Positions 1-9,398 of a DNA stretch of 64,000 nt are shown piece after piece. A program made the position numbers and the translations under genes. Source of the DNA: Leishmania martiniquensis (lineage: Eukaryota > Euglenozoa > Kinetoplastea > Trypanosomatida > Trypanosomatidae); contig NC_090169.1 of the NCBI RefSeq assembly GCF_017916325.1, positions 872,001 through 936,000 on the forward strand. Direction: 5' to 3'. How positions within the stretch are numbered: position 1 is the first letter of the stretch; each line of letters opens with the position of its first letter. The notes beneath the pieces were generated by a model. The model ran no database searches. It was not told the origin of the DNA and was given only the letters and a program-made list of their open reading frames with translations.

Positions 1-308
1 CGGCACAAATCTGAGTTGACGGCGCCCTTGTGAAGCATGCACGCCAGCGGAGAGAGAGGTTGCTAACAAAAGAGAGAGCGTGCTGGGATGCCCTTTTTAT
101 CTGTTTATGCGCCCGTCATGTTTACGGAAGCGGCCGACACCCTCGATACAAACGCTGCGGGAAAAAAAACACGGATGGTGTAGCGTGCGCGATCTGTGTC
201 CCCGTCTTTCTCTTTCCCCCTTGCAGCCACGAAGCCCGCCACTGGTGAGGCAAAACGATGGCGAAGGCACGGCACGCCCTTGGGCCTGCCCCATCACGGG
301 TATGTGTC
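1..308. other. 3' flank of the DEAH helicase
   Basis: This stretch lies downstream of the helicase stop codon on the minus strand, so it should hold its 3' UTR. Only short overlapping frames are present and I see no gene or structured element. The window ends here, so the next gene downstream is not visible. Confidence 0.6.
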
Positions 309-2609
309 TCACTTTCCCGCTTCCTGGGCGCGGCGCAGCACTTGAGCGATCTCGCCATCTGGTATTTCGCTGAGGTCGGTGTAGAAGTTACTCACCTCCA
401 GCAGCCAGCTCACCTCGACTGCTGAAGCAGTTCGAATAAACGTTCCGGCGTCCCCCTGCACCTCCAGACGGTCAAACATGATCCAGGTAGGGAGTGAGCG
501 CGACTTGTGCGCCGCCGCCAGTACGGACTGGCGATGCAACGCTACACTCAAGGCGTCTCGGACGGTACGGTAAACGCGTGCCGTCGGGTCTGCTCCAGCT
601 CTCTGGCTGGCGGCCGGAGCGGGGGTCAGAAACGCCACCTGTGTGAAGAATCCCTCCAGCACTGCCTTGCGGAGCGCCACCGTATCGACGTAGTCACGTT
701 CTGGGATGTAGGTGGATTGCACTGGTATTTTCAGCTGGCCCATCAGCCGCCTCAGCTGATGGTACACCTGCACTGCCTGCTCTAGGGTCTGGTGCCGTAG
801 GTAGTTTTCGGAGCAGAAGCGCTTGCCATTCGGCTGGTTTTTCAAGTACTCGTGGAAGATGCGAAAGAGCGAGACGTGGTCGCCGTCGGCGTCGTCGAAG
901 CGCGCGTGCGCCGCGCGTGCCTCGCTCATTCGTGAGGGTGGTCGACTGAACACGTTCCCGGCCTCCAGCATCGCTGCCACCACCGCGGCGTCGGCACCGC
1001 AGCCGTGCTTGGGCGCCATGAGCAGCATTCTGGCCAAACAGGCATCCACAGGGAGCACTGCCATACGGCGGCCAAAGTCTGTCAGCGCCAGCCCCTCGTC
1101 CACAGCACCAAAGTACAAGAGCTGGTAAAAGGCGTCACTCATGCCCTGGTCCGATGGAGGGTCAATGAAGGGGAACTCGCAGGGGTTATCGACGCCAAGG
1201 GTGAGCAGTAGCAGGACGGTGCTCACAATATTCGTCCGCAGTATTTCCGGGTGCGTTTGATCGGGAAAGCTGGCGAAGTCGGCCGATGTGAAGAGGCGGA
1301 AACACTTGCCGGGCCGCGTACGGCCAGCGCGGCCCTTGCGCTGTTCAGCGGAGGCCTTGCTGATGACTGCCGGAAGCAAATAGTCCACGCGTGCCTCGGA
1401 GTTGTACAAGCTCTGCTTCTGATAGCCGCAGTCGACGACGTAGACGATGCCGTCGATCGTGACAGATGTCTCCGCAATGTTCGTGGCCACAACCACCTTG
1501 CGCGTGCTGGATGCGTACGTGGCAAACACCTTCTGCTGGTCCTTGAGGCTAAGAGAGCCGTAGAGAGGTAGCACGACTACCTCCGTCGGCCGCACCGGCG
1601 CTGCCAGGGTGTCCGCCGACGTACCAGGAAGCCTCAGGCCTGTTGCGGGCCCATGCACTGTGGAAGCGGCTGCGGCACTAGAGCCGAACGCGTGGTGAAG
1701 TGCCGCGACCGCCCGCTCGATCTCCGCCTCGCCAGTCAAGAAGCAGAGGATATCCCCTGCTGGCTCGCGTCCATGCAGTTGCCGCACGCAGGACACGGTC
1801 GCCTCTACATAATCGTGCACGGGTCGCGGCATGTAAAATACATCTACGTCGTACATGCGTCCCGAGACGTGCACGAGTGGCGCACCAGGAAAGTAGGACT
1901 GAATCTTCGCCACGTCGAGGGTGGCGGACATGACTACCAACCGAAAGCTCGGACGGCGTGCGAGGAGCCGCTTTAGCAGGCCGAGAACGACATCCGTGTC
2001 AATCGTCCGCTCATGCGCCTCATCCACGACGACGACACTGTACTTGCCGAGATTCGGGTCCGTGAACGCTTCACGAAGCAGCATACCGTCCGTCATGTAC
2101 AACACTCGCGTAGCGTCGCACTGGCGCGAGTCGAAGCGGACGTGGTACCCGACCTGCGTACCGAGGGGCACATCCATTTCCTCGGACACGCGAGCCGCAA
2201 CGGAGATGGCCGCAATACGGCGCGGCTGCGTACAGGCAATGACGCGGGCAAATTCTCCCTCCAGCTCCGCGAGAAAGTGGGGGACCTGCGTCGTCTTCCC
2301 GCTACCTGTCTCGCCCACGAGCAATGTGACAGCGTGGGTGCGCACCGTCTCTTGTATAAGGCGCCGCTTCTCGAACACGGGCAGTCGTTGCCGTGACTGC
2401 AGCAGTTGCTGATAGCGGGCTGAAAAGGGTTGCTGCGTGAAAGGATTTAGCGCGGCGCCAGAGGCACCGACAGCGTCGTCCGGTCGCTTCCTCGGCAGTT
2501 GGGGAGCCATCGTGTCGTCGAGGCCGGCCTCGTTGTGCTCAACGGTCTCGTCGTGCTCAACGGTCTCGTCGCGCGCGCGCTTGAGGGCCATGAGGTGCGC
2601 TGCGGACAT
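309..2609 (-). CDS. DEAH-box RNA helicase, Prp43/DHX15-like
   Basis: This 766-aa protein is an ATP-dependent RNA helicase of the DEAH family. Prp43/DHX15 members disassemble spliceosomes and remodel pre-ribosomes in the nucleus. From the start at 2609, residues 55-78 (NPFT..PFSARY..LL..R..LPV) match the typical Prp43 entry segment. The P-loop GETGSGKT is at 99-106, DEAH at 196-199, SAT at 228-230 and QRKGRAGR at 422-429, followed by winged-helix/ratchet and OB-fold regions to the C-terminus. An Ala/Ser-rich insertion lies at about 305-340 between motifs III and IV. The frame is open further upstream with an in-frame ATG at 2795, and a second ATG follows at 2591. I chose 2609 because a strong pyrimidine tract with AG ends only three bases before it; 2591 is a realistic alternative. 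Helicase identity is sure; Prp43 orthology rather than another DEAH paralogue is inferred from the N-terminal segment and length. Confidence 0.9.
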   Translation of the reverse strand: MSAAHLMALKRARDETVEHDETVEHNEAGLDDTMAPQLPRKRPDDAVGASGAALNPFTQQPFSARYQQLLQSRQRLPVFEKRRLIQETVRTHAVTLLVGETGSGKTTQVPHFLAELEGEFARVIACTQPRRIAAISVAARVSEEMDVPLGTQVGYHVRFDSRQCDATRVLYMTDGMLLREAFTDPNLGKYSVVVVDEAHERTIDTDVVLGLLKRLLARRPSFRLVVMSATLDVAKIQSYFPGAPLVHVSGRMYDVDVFYMPRPVHDYVEATVSCVRQLHGREPAGDILCFLTGEAEIERAVAALHHAFGSSAAAASTVHGPATGLRLPGTSADTLAAPVRPTEVVVLPLYGSLSLKDQQKVFATYASSTRKVVVATNIAETSVTIDGIVYVVDCGYQKQSLYNSEARVDYLLPAVISKASAEQRKGRAGRTRPGKCFRLFTSADFASFPDQTHPEILRTNIVSTVLLLLTLGVDNPCEFPFIDPPSDQGMSDAFYQLLYFGAVDEGLALTDFGRRMAVLPVDACLARMLLMAPKHGCGADAAVVAAMLEAGNVFSRPPSRMSEARAAHARFDDADGDHVSLFRIFHEYLKNQPNGKRFCSENYLRHQTLEQAVQVYHQLRRLMGQLKIPVQSTYIPERDYVDTVALRKAVLEGFFTQVAFLTPAPAASQRAGADPTARVYRTVRDALSVALHRQSVLAAAHKSRSLPTWIMFDRLEVQGDAGTFIRTASAVEVSWLLEVSNFYTDLSEIPDGEIAQVLRRAQEAGK

Positions 2610-2612
2610 GTG

Positions 2613-2690
2613 CTGGAGTGAACAAGGAGCAGCGACAGCAGCAAGAGAACGCAAGACAGCGGTGAGGGGGGGTGGAAGTGAAGGCACGGC
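2613..2690 (-). promoter_or_regulatory. predicted trans-splice acceptor for the helicase mRNA
   Basis: On the minus strand a C/T-rich tract (about 2618-2690) ends in an AG at 2613-2614, three bases upstream of the ATG at 2609. Another tract with AG at 2958-2959 lies further upstream and would give a much longer leader containing the in-frame ATG at 2795. Only mapping of spliced-leader reads can decide between them. Confidence 0.45.
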
Positions 2691-3670
2691 ACCTCTCCCG
2701 AGAGAGCATGTGCCACAACGACGGCTGGCTCTGCTGTCATTTACAGAGCCGCCGTGACCTCTCGGAATGGCAAGATCCAACCCTGCAGTCGGCATACGAA
2801 ACACTTGAAAACTGCACTCTGTGAGCCAAGAGACTACAGCGATCGTGGAGAGGACTATGGACTTCACGGTATTGAAGATCTCCGCAGCTGACCCCGGCGG
2901 GGGTGAGGTGGTACGTGTGATACGGCTGCATATCTCCACCACCACCACCCCCTCCCACTGGCACAGTGTAGAAATGGGAACAGAGAGAGAGAAAGAGAGA
3001 AAGCACCGAGCACAACGCAGCAACCAGAAGAGAAAAAAACGAAGGCAAACGAAATAATGAATACATGGACAGGACGGAGTGGTCCACAGCAGGGCGAAAA
3101 GGGGGAAGGGGTGTTCAGCCCAAGCGATGCCCTGAATGCACCGGCAGAGAAAACACGCACATACCTTAAGAATTCATACACAGCAAAAGAAAAGTCGCGG
3201 CACTCGAAGAGCAGACCCGCTTCAGCAAGCGGAACCGAATGGCCCTTCAAGGCGGGAAGGTCATGAGCAGATACATGAAACCGCCCACACAAGGAATTCC
3301 GCTAACCCCAACCCCACCCCTCATGGAGACACGAACGCACACCGCCGATGTCTACCATGGATGGCCGTGTGAAAGATGGCTTGGGATGGGCCTTGCCCCG
3401 GTATGGCAAAACGAAAAGAAGCAGAGGACGACAACGACAGACGCCGAGACATCGAGCAAAGCCAAGGCACCACCACGTCGTCGCTGCCTCGTCAGAGGCG
3501 AAACAGGCAACAGAAGCCCTGCCTGGTATTCGCCTCCTGTGCTGCCACTGAGCCCCTCTCTATCCTTTTTAGGCGGATCGCCTCGTCGCTTAGAGTGTGG
3601 GTGGGTGGATGTGTGCGGAGGGGGGAGGTCTAGGAGGGAGGGAGCCTCTTGCTAGTGATGGGGAGTAAGG
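2691..3670. other. intergenic region, helicase to EHD-like gene
   Basis: This holds the 3' UTR of the EHD-like gene and upstream leader sequence of the helicase. A long plus-strand GA tract at about 2975-3003 (pyrimidine on the transcribed strand) is a possible secondary trans-splice/polyadenylation signal. No gene is seen. Confidence 0.5.
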
Positions 3671-5362
3671 CTAGCTGCCGCTCTTCTTACTTGCTCTCTC
3701 TTCCTGGTGTTGCTTCTCTTGCTGCGGCCGTTGCTGCAGCAGTTGCTGCTGCATCACAGACATCATACCTTGCATTACTCGCTGCATTTCATCAGTTGAG
3801 GCTGGCGCTATACTGCCAGTGCTGGCCTCACCCACGGAGGGGTAACTGGCTGGATACTGCAGCTGCATCGCCACCATCTGCATCAGCATCAGCATCTGCG
3901 CATTCATGTCACTGGGCGACGGGGCTCGGTTGACGGCAGGTGCCGCTGCTGTATTGGGTGAGACGATCGGTGCTAGAACTGGGTGAGATGCGCCGTTGCT
4001 ACCGACGACGCTCGAGGCGAGTGCCTGATGAGCCGCAGACGCCGGAGCGGACTGCTTTTTGATGTAATTACGTTGCAGCATAATAGCGTTACGTCGCTCG
4101 CGCGGGTCGCACATCGAGTGCTCTTTCAGCGGCTGAAGCAGGCGCGGGAGGTCTGTCTCAATGGAGCTCTTCAGCAGCTTAATCCAGCCGCGCTTCTCGA
4201 GCTTTTCAGCATCTGGGAAGTCTTTGGAGTCGACCTTGGACAGGAACGCGCGCACCTCCGCCAAGGGGGGGAAGTTGTTCTCGCTGACGTGGTAGCGCGC
4301 AGCCAAGTCCTTGGCGATGGTTTCGTACTCGTCAAAGAAGCGCTCCTTTGCCTTGCTCTTGCCAAAGAGGGCGGGCAGACGGCTCCGATACGTGGCGCAG
4401 ATGAGCGCGAACAGAAGCACGTCATTCGCACGTCGCATCATGGACGTGACGCGACGATCGAGCGACTGCAGCGGAATCGTGACGATCAGCTCGTACAGCA
4501 AATCTTCTTTTTCCTTCTCGAAGAGGGCGTGGTCAGTGTCCTTAGTGTACGGCCTCTCCCAGAAGCTGGACACGTACAGCCGCGGCGGCTCTGTTGTGCG
4601 GACCAAATTGGACAAGTTCCAGTACAGGGAGCCATACACGCGCATCAGCTCCTGAGGCCGCACCGAGTCGGCCTTGTTCATAACCATGCGTATCTTGCTC
4701 TCGTGGTGGAGAAGAGCTTTGCCGAACACCTGCCGCAGCTCCGGCCCGGCGTCCAGCTTTGTCGGGTCGAACAAGAAGAAGACCAGGTCACTCTTCTCCA
4801 CGAACCATCGGCACACCTCCGTGTAGTTGTAGCGGCGGGAGTGGGCATCACCAGCCGCTTCGAGGATGCCAGGGGTGTCGACAAGCGAGACGGAGCGCAG
4901 TATTGGGTGGGGCGCCAGGACGCCGGAGAAGAACTCTGCGAACACGTCGCCAAACTGCGAGAGGCCGCGGTAGGGCAGTCGGCTGTCTGCCATAAGCACA
5001 CGACCTGGTATATGCTGGACCTCCTCGCCGTACATGATGACAGTAAACTTGTCGGTGACAGGCTGCGGCCCTGTCAGGAGGTAGTCCTTCTGCAGCAGGT
5101 AGTTGATGATAGAAGACTTACCAGATGAGAAAGGGCCAAGAAACGTCACGAAGGGCTTCTTCTGCTTGATCGACTCAGAGAACCAAGTGGGACGGAACAC
5201 GTTGTAGTCGTAGCACGTCTCAACAGGCTCGATACGGTTGATGTAGAGCTGGTTGAGCTGCAGGAGCGTCGATTCGATGTGCTCATCCCACGCATCCTTC
5301 CTCTTGAGCGCATCCCGGGTATTGCTACTCTCACTAAACGACAGTCGAGTCTGGCTCGACAT
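3671..5362 (-). CDS. EHD-like dynamin-family ATPase without an EH domain
   Basis: This 563-aa protein resembles the EHD/RME-1 family, membrane-remodelling ATPases of endocytic recycling. The nucleotide-binding site is clear: GPFSSGKSS at 76-84, a switch region around 101-110, DTPG at 162-165 and NKAD at 229-232. A helical region follows from about 300 to 415, matching the family layout. The usual C-terminal EH domain is absent; instead residues from about 440 to the end are rich in Ala, Pro, Ser, Met and Gln, with Gln-rich stretches near the end. The ATG at 5362 is the first after a good splice acceptor (AG at 5430-5431) and gives a 67-base leader without upstream ATGs. Trypanosomatid homologues have been annotated as sarcoplasmic-reticulum-glycoprotein-like. 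Family assignment is firm; cellular role is inferred. Confidence 0.88.
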   Translation of the reverse strand: MSSQTRLSFSESSNTRDALKRKDAWDEHIESTLLQLNQLYINRIEPVETCYDYNVFRPTWFSESIKQKKPFVTFLGPFSSGKSSIINYLLQKDYLLTGPQPVTDKFTVIMYGEEVQHIPGRVLMADSRLPYRGLSQFGDVFAEFFSGVLAPHPILRSVSLVDTPGILEAAGDAHSRRYNYTEVCRWFVEKSDLVFFLFDPTKLDAGPELRQVFGKALLHHESKIRMVMNKADSVRPQELMRVYGSLYWNLSNLVRTTEPPRLYVSSFWERPYTKDTDHALFEKEKEDLLYELIVTIPLQSLDRRVTSMMRRANDVLLFALICATYRSRLPALFGKSKAKERFFDEYETIAKDLAARYHVSENNFPPLAEVRAFLSKVDSKDFPDAEKLEKRGWIKLLKSSIETDLPRLLQPLKEHSMCDPRERRNAIMLQRNYIKKQSAPASAAHQALASSVVGSNGASHPVLAPIVSPNTAAAPAVNRAPSPSDMNAQMLMLMQMVAMQLQYPASYPSVGEASTGSIAPASTDEMQRVMQGMMSVMQQQLLQQRPQQEKQHQEERASKKSGS

Positions 5363-5400
5363 TGCTGCTTGCTGTGTTCTCGCTTTGTGTACTTGATCGT

Positions 5401-5420
5401 CTCACCCTCTTTCGGGTGAG
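5401..5420. other. hairpin in the EHD-like 5' leader
   Basis: CTCACCC (5401-5407) and GGGTGAG (5414-5420) form a perfect 7-bp stem with a 6-base loop. If splicing uses the AG at 5430-5431, the hairpin sits about 9 bases from the spliced leader and about 38 bases from the start codon. A function is not shown. Confidence 0.4.
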
Positions 5421-5429
5421 CGGGGGAGT

Positions 5430-5476
5430 CTGGGTAAGGGTGCGCAGAGAGGAGGAGACTCATGATGGAGAGAGGG
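5430..5476 (-). promoter_or_regulatory. predicted trans-splice acceptor for the EHD-like mRNA
   Basis: On the minus strand a pyrimidine-rich stretch (5432-5476) runs into an AG at 5430-5431, with the first ATG 67 bases further on at 5362. No ATG intervenes. Confidence 0.5.
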
Positions 5477-7127
5477 CACTGAGGGTTGCCCGGTTCGCAG
5501 TTCCCGTGCGGCATCGCCACAGCATGACAGCGCGGGCATAGAGGAAGAGGCACAAAGACAAACACGCGTGCACGCGAAGAGGCTCCTTTGGGCGAATGCG
5601 GTGCGCCACACACGCCTCAGAGAAAAAAAAGTTCTCATTTGTTTTGGCTTTGGAACGCATCCGCTTCCGCTGTCGCTCGCCCCAAGAGAAAAAAAGCACG
5701 CGGGCCGTCCCCCTTCCCCTCGAGCACCGCCCCTTTTCTCCCAGGCCCATACCGCATAAGGCGCAGCAGTCGTAGAGACATGCCTGGCAGCCACGCACCC
5801 ACTCCACCACGCCAGCACGGCACATGCCACGAGCCACATCCACCCATTATGCTGCTCCCCAACAGCCGCATCCCTCCCCCTTCGGGGCAGCTCAGGCCTT
5901 CCATACGCACCGGTAGTCAGAGGGAGCGTCGGGGAGGGGGCACTCGAGTCGCGGGCGCACGCTCTCTTTGAGTCGTACAGGCGCATCGGCTGCTGCACGT
6001 TGCCCTGACGCAACGCCCTGCAGAACCTGACCCCCCCCCCGACACCATCGCTAATGAATCTCTCGGGCATCCCCCCACGTCGTTCGTGCGCGACCCTGCA
6101 ACAACACAAGCAGCGAATGGGCCATCAGCAAAGGACGGGAGCGGCTGCTCCGCTCCCCCCCGCACCTCTTTTCAGAGAGCCGGGTGAAGGATCGTGGAGA
6201 TACCACGGCACCATGAGGAGTGTGTCCCGTCGTCAGGACTCCATTGCGAATGAAAATGAAAAAAAAAAACGATTCGGTGAGGAGGGGGCTGATGAGAACG
6301 GCTTAGCGAAGGACCAAAAGGCATCGAGACCGCGTGTTCACACACACACACACAGGGAGAGAAAGAGAGGGAGGGAGGCGCTGCATTTTGCAGAATAGGC
6401 TCTGACGCGCAGTTGCGGCAAAAGAGGAGGTCAATGCCTCAAGGCGCGCTCGCGAGAGACAGAGAAGGGGGATGTTTCACGCCACGACGTTCACGGCAGC
6501 GCGCTTTCCACGTTCGAAAAAAGATACAAAGCGCACTCGACGTTTTCAGATGCACTCGATGCGACTGCCAAGACACTCCTGAGGTCTATGAAGCGTCATC
6601 TCACGCGCGCGTACGTGGCTGCACTCCATACCCGTGAGCACCAGTAAAGTAGCGGCTGTAAGGAGAGGATCGGAAGGGGAGAACATGGCGAGCAGTTGCC
6701 CTCACCACCACAAGCGCCTTCTCCGTACATTACCCTCTTCTCTGTACGCTGACCTTCGCAGCCCTCCAACGGGCAAGAGGAAGAGCAACAAGAGGTCGTG
6801 ACAGAGTGGAAGAGCGAGAGAGACCGGGAAACCCATGTGAGAAAAACAATCGGCACCCAACGAAGCAAGCGCAAGCGCAGAAGCGGGAACGCGCGCCCGT
6901 GCGCAGCTGTCTACCGCGGCTTGTACTGCACACTCCAGAGGACGGTTCGATCCCGCCAATACTCAACTGTTACCGCGGCTTGCAGTTGGTGCTGACAGGC
7001 AGATGTGAGTAAGCTCCCTTGGCAACGAGAAAACGAAACGAAAGAAACCACAACTGAGGAAACACCCGTCACTTGAAGCCTCTCGCCCTCCCTTTCCTCC
7101 CTCAGCGTCTAAGAGCCGCTCGCACGC
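5477..7127. other. intergenic region carrying SIDER-like repeat copy 1
   Basis: This is 3' flank of the 756-aa gene and upstream flank of the EHD-like gene. It holds the 597-bp repeat at 5642-6238 and a short CA repeat at 6339-6353. The short open frames here coincide with the repeat and are shared by copy 2 at 26.2-26.8 kb, so I do not call them genes. Confidence 0.55.
5642..6238 (-). mobile_element. dispersed ~597-bp SIDER-like repeat, copy 1
   Basis: This sequence matches 26194-26790 over its whole length in the same orientation. By eye the only differences are one base in a G run (near 5931-5940) and one in a C run (near 6031-6040), which cancel in length. Both copies lie in the 3' flank of a minus-strand gene. 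Read on the minus strand, the repeat ends in an A-rich stretch (AGCCAAAA). The size, position and A-rich end resemble Leishmania SIDER retroposons, which sit mainly in 3' UTRs. I cannot verify the family signature and see no clear target-site duplication. The repeat is certain; the SIDER assignment is inference. Confidence 0.6.
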
Positions 7128-9398
7128 TCAGAGAACTTCGGCGAATTCGCCAAAACCGTGCTGAATGAGCGACTCCAGATTCAGTTCGCTCAGTGGACGA
7201 CGCAGCCTCGCCTCGGCACCGTCGCTGCTGGCTCCTGCTCCATCGATAGCCGAGAAGGAAGCGTGCGCGGAGTTTGCACTGAGGCTGCCATGGAAGAAGC
7301 GTGCATCCTTGTCGCTGCTGAAAGAGTCGTCGTGGTCTTCAGTGACCGTCGCCGAGGATGACTGGCGCACCAGCCCGTCCTCGCGGCCTCGATCATGATC
7401 GGGGATAAAGGATTCTGCCTCAGAGACGCCGCGGTGAGCCTCGCCCAAGCCGCGGCCGCCGCCTCTCCGCAAGCTTGGCCGCTCCCGCATAAAGTATTCT
7501 TCGGCCAAGGGCAGAAACGCCCGAATTGCCAGCGGTGTGTTAAAGGTGACGCAGGGACCACGGCACACGCTGGGTGGCGACGTTGGCGTGAGGAGAAGAG
7601 ACGACGACGCCATAGACACAGTGGAGTTATCGCCATGAAGTAGCGATGCCGCGGTGAACCGGCTTGATGAGTCCGTCTGTAAAATCTGGTGCTGCTGCTG
7701 GTATTCCTTCTCCTGCTCTTGCTGAGCTGCTTGGCTGGCGTACAGTACCCCCACTGCGCGCGGGCACATGTGCGTGCCAACCGTGGCAGCAGCTGCGCTA
7801 CCGATTCCCTGTTGCATCCATGTAGCCGTGCCTTGCCATCGGCGCGCTCGTCGCGCACCCGCCGTGTCGAGAAGCTCTCGAGTGACACCGTGGCGCAGCT
7901 GGCGCAGTACCTCAATCGAAACGGACTGAGACGCGAAAAACGCTGCCGACGTCGACGAGGCCCCCATCGACATCTTGGAGGCGCCGCCAGCCACTGGGTC
8001 ACTCGGCAGTCGCGCGCCTTCCAAAACCGCCACCGAGAACATGTCCGCGTCCCACGCGTACGCCAGCTCTAGAGCGTCCCCCACAGCCGTCTGGGCCGCC
8101 GCACCGGATGCGGCGTCCTGCGATGGGGTCCACAAGAGAACGACGTTTGCGCCCCACAGCCGAGTTGTGAAAAGAATCTGAAGAACGGGGTGGTTCGGCA
8201 ACGGTTGAAAGCGGTCACGGCAGCTGTGTCCCGCCCCCAGCAACAGCTCCGGGGACCTGCAGCGCTGCATCATATCCATTGCGGCGGACTCGGAGCCGAC
8301 AAAGAGAAGCACCGAGTGGCGTGTATGTGCGAGGCGGAGAAGGTGCTCCTCTGCCGCGCTCGACACGGATGATGCGATGGCCCCAGGCTGAGTACCGGTG
8401 CAGCACTCAAGACAGCGCAACAGTCCAGAGACGGGTGAAATATCGAGAATGATGGGCTGAAGCGTTGAATCGTGCGATCGCTTCGCTGAGGGCCGCGTCA
8501 AAGCTGTCGTGAAAACGTCTCTCACCTCGTTGCTCAGCCTGATGGTGCGCACCGGCACCAGATGGACGGGCGAAAACGGGGTACTGGCATTGTTGTTACG
8601 CCGCGCGTTCGAGGAGACGGCTTTTCGCACCTCCGCAAAACGGCTGATGTCCACCTCGGGACGATAAGCGCTGCATCCAGCGCCCGCGCCGTCGTGTGCA
8701 CTGGCCCTGCCAAGCGGTTGCTCTTTCCGATTCGCAACCGCGACAGCGTCCGGCGCCGACGTCGCGAGAAACCTCCAGAACGTCTCTTGCAGTGCTGCCT
8801 CCAGCTGCTGCTCCGCTTCTGCACAGTGGCGCTCAACGGCGTCCAGCTCCTGCTGCTGCTGCAAGATCACTCGCTCCGTAACAACAGAGTCCACAATCAT
8901 GTCCGCTGCTGCATGGTCGCCCGGCACCTCCAGCAAAGAGGCTAGCTGGTCCTGGTGATGTGCTCGAAGCTTATTGACCGTCTCCGCATTCGTTTCCACG
9001 AGCTCAGCGTACTGCCCGTTGAACTGCAGGAAAAGGTGAGCCGCAGCGCGCAGAAGCTCGACGTTCCGACCCACAAGTGTGAGCAGCCACAGGAGCGATG
9101 GCGACGAAAGTGCAGCGGATGCAGCAGTTGGTGCCCCTGCGCTGACCGGTCCTGAGGTCACAAGACAGCCTTGGCCATTGCCGTCCTCCTCACAGGGAGT
9201 AAAGGTAGGGCAAGCATCGGTGAGGTGATAGCGAAATGGCGATACTTCGAAAGCAAAAGCGCGCGTGCGCTGGGCGCCACAAGCGCAATCCGGCGCAGAT
9301 TCCTCCGTGGAGTGAATACATCGTGGGGAAGGGACCAGAAAGGTGTCCCAAGACTCGACCAGGGCCACCATCGGATCCACCTCGCCAGGCCCTGCCAT
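7128..9398 (-). CDS. conserved-type hypothetical protein, 756 aa
   Basis: I do not recognise this protein. It begins MAGPGEVDPMVALVESWDT from an ATG at 9398. Residues about 115-235 are helical and Gln/Glu-rich and could form a coiled coil. A mixed alpha/beta-looking part with hydrophobic strands (HSVLLFVGS, VLQILFTTRLWGANVVLLW) lies at about 350-470. The C-terminal third is low-complexity, Ser/Gln-rich, with scattered charged patches. There is no signal peptide or membrane helix. Codon use is GC-rich at third positions, like its neighbours, which supports it as a real gene. It precedes the EHD-like gene in the transcription unit and is followed by the first copy of the dispersed repeat in its 3' flank. 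Confidence 0.85.
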   Translation of the reverse strand: MAGPGEVDPMVALVESWDTFLVPSPRCIHSTEESAPDCACGAQRTRAFAFEVSPFRYHLTDACPTFTPCEEDGNGQGCLVTSGPVSAGAPTAASAALSSPSLLWLLTLVGRNVELLRAAAHLFLQFNGQYAELVETNAETVNKLRAHHQDQLASLLEVPGDHAAADMIVDSVVTERVILQQQQELDAVERHCAEAEQQLEAALQETFWRFLATSAPDAVAVANRKEQPLGRASAHDGAGAGCSAYRPEVDISRFAEVRKAVSSNARRNNNASTPFSPVHLVPVRTIRLSNEVRDVFTTALTRPSAKRSHDSTLQPIILDISPVSGLLRCLECCTGTQPGAIASSVSSAAEEHLLRLAHTRHSVLLFVGSESAAMDMMQRCRSPELLLGAGHSCRDRFQPLPNHPVLQILFTTRLWGANVVLLWTPSQDAASGAAAQTAVGDALELAYAWDADMFSVAVLEGARLPSDPVAGGASKMSMGASSTSAAFFASQSVSIEVLRQLRHGVTRELLDTAGARRARRWQGTATWMQQGIGSAAAATVGTHMCPRAVGVLYASQAAQQEQEKEYQQQHQILQTDSSSRFTAASLLHGDNSTVSMASSSLLLTPTSPPSVCRGPCVTFNTPLAIRAFLPLAEEYFMRERPSLRRGGGRGLGEAHRGVSEAESFIPDHDRGREDGLVRQSSSATVTEDHDDSFSSDKDARFFHGSLSANSAHASFSAIDGAGASSDGAEARLRRPLSELNLESLIQHGFGEFAEVL

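Noticed and set aside
3983..5128. 381-codon plus-strand open frame
   Set aside because: It is antisense to the EHD-like gene, whose motifs are unmistakable; codons share third positions, so the open frame is a shadow.
6943..6953. tRNA B-box-like sequence (GGTTCGATCCC)
   Set aside because: No acceptor stem, A box or anticodon arm can be placed around it.
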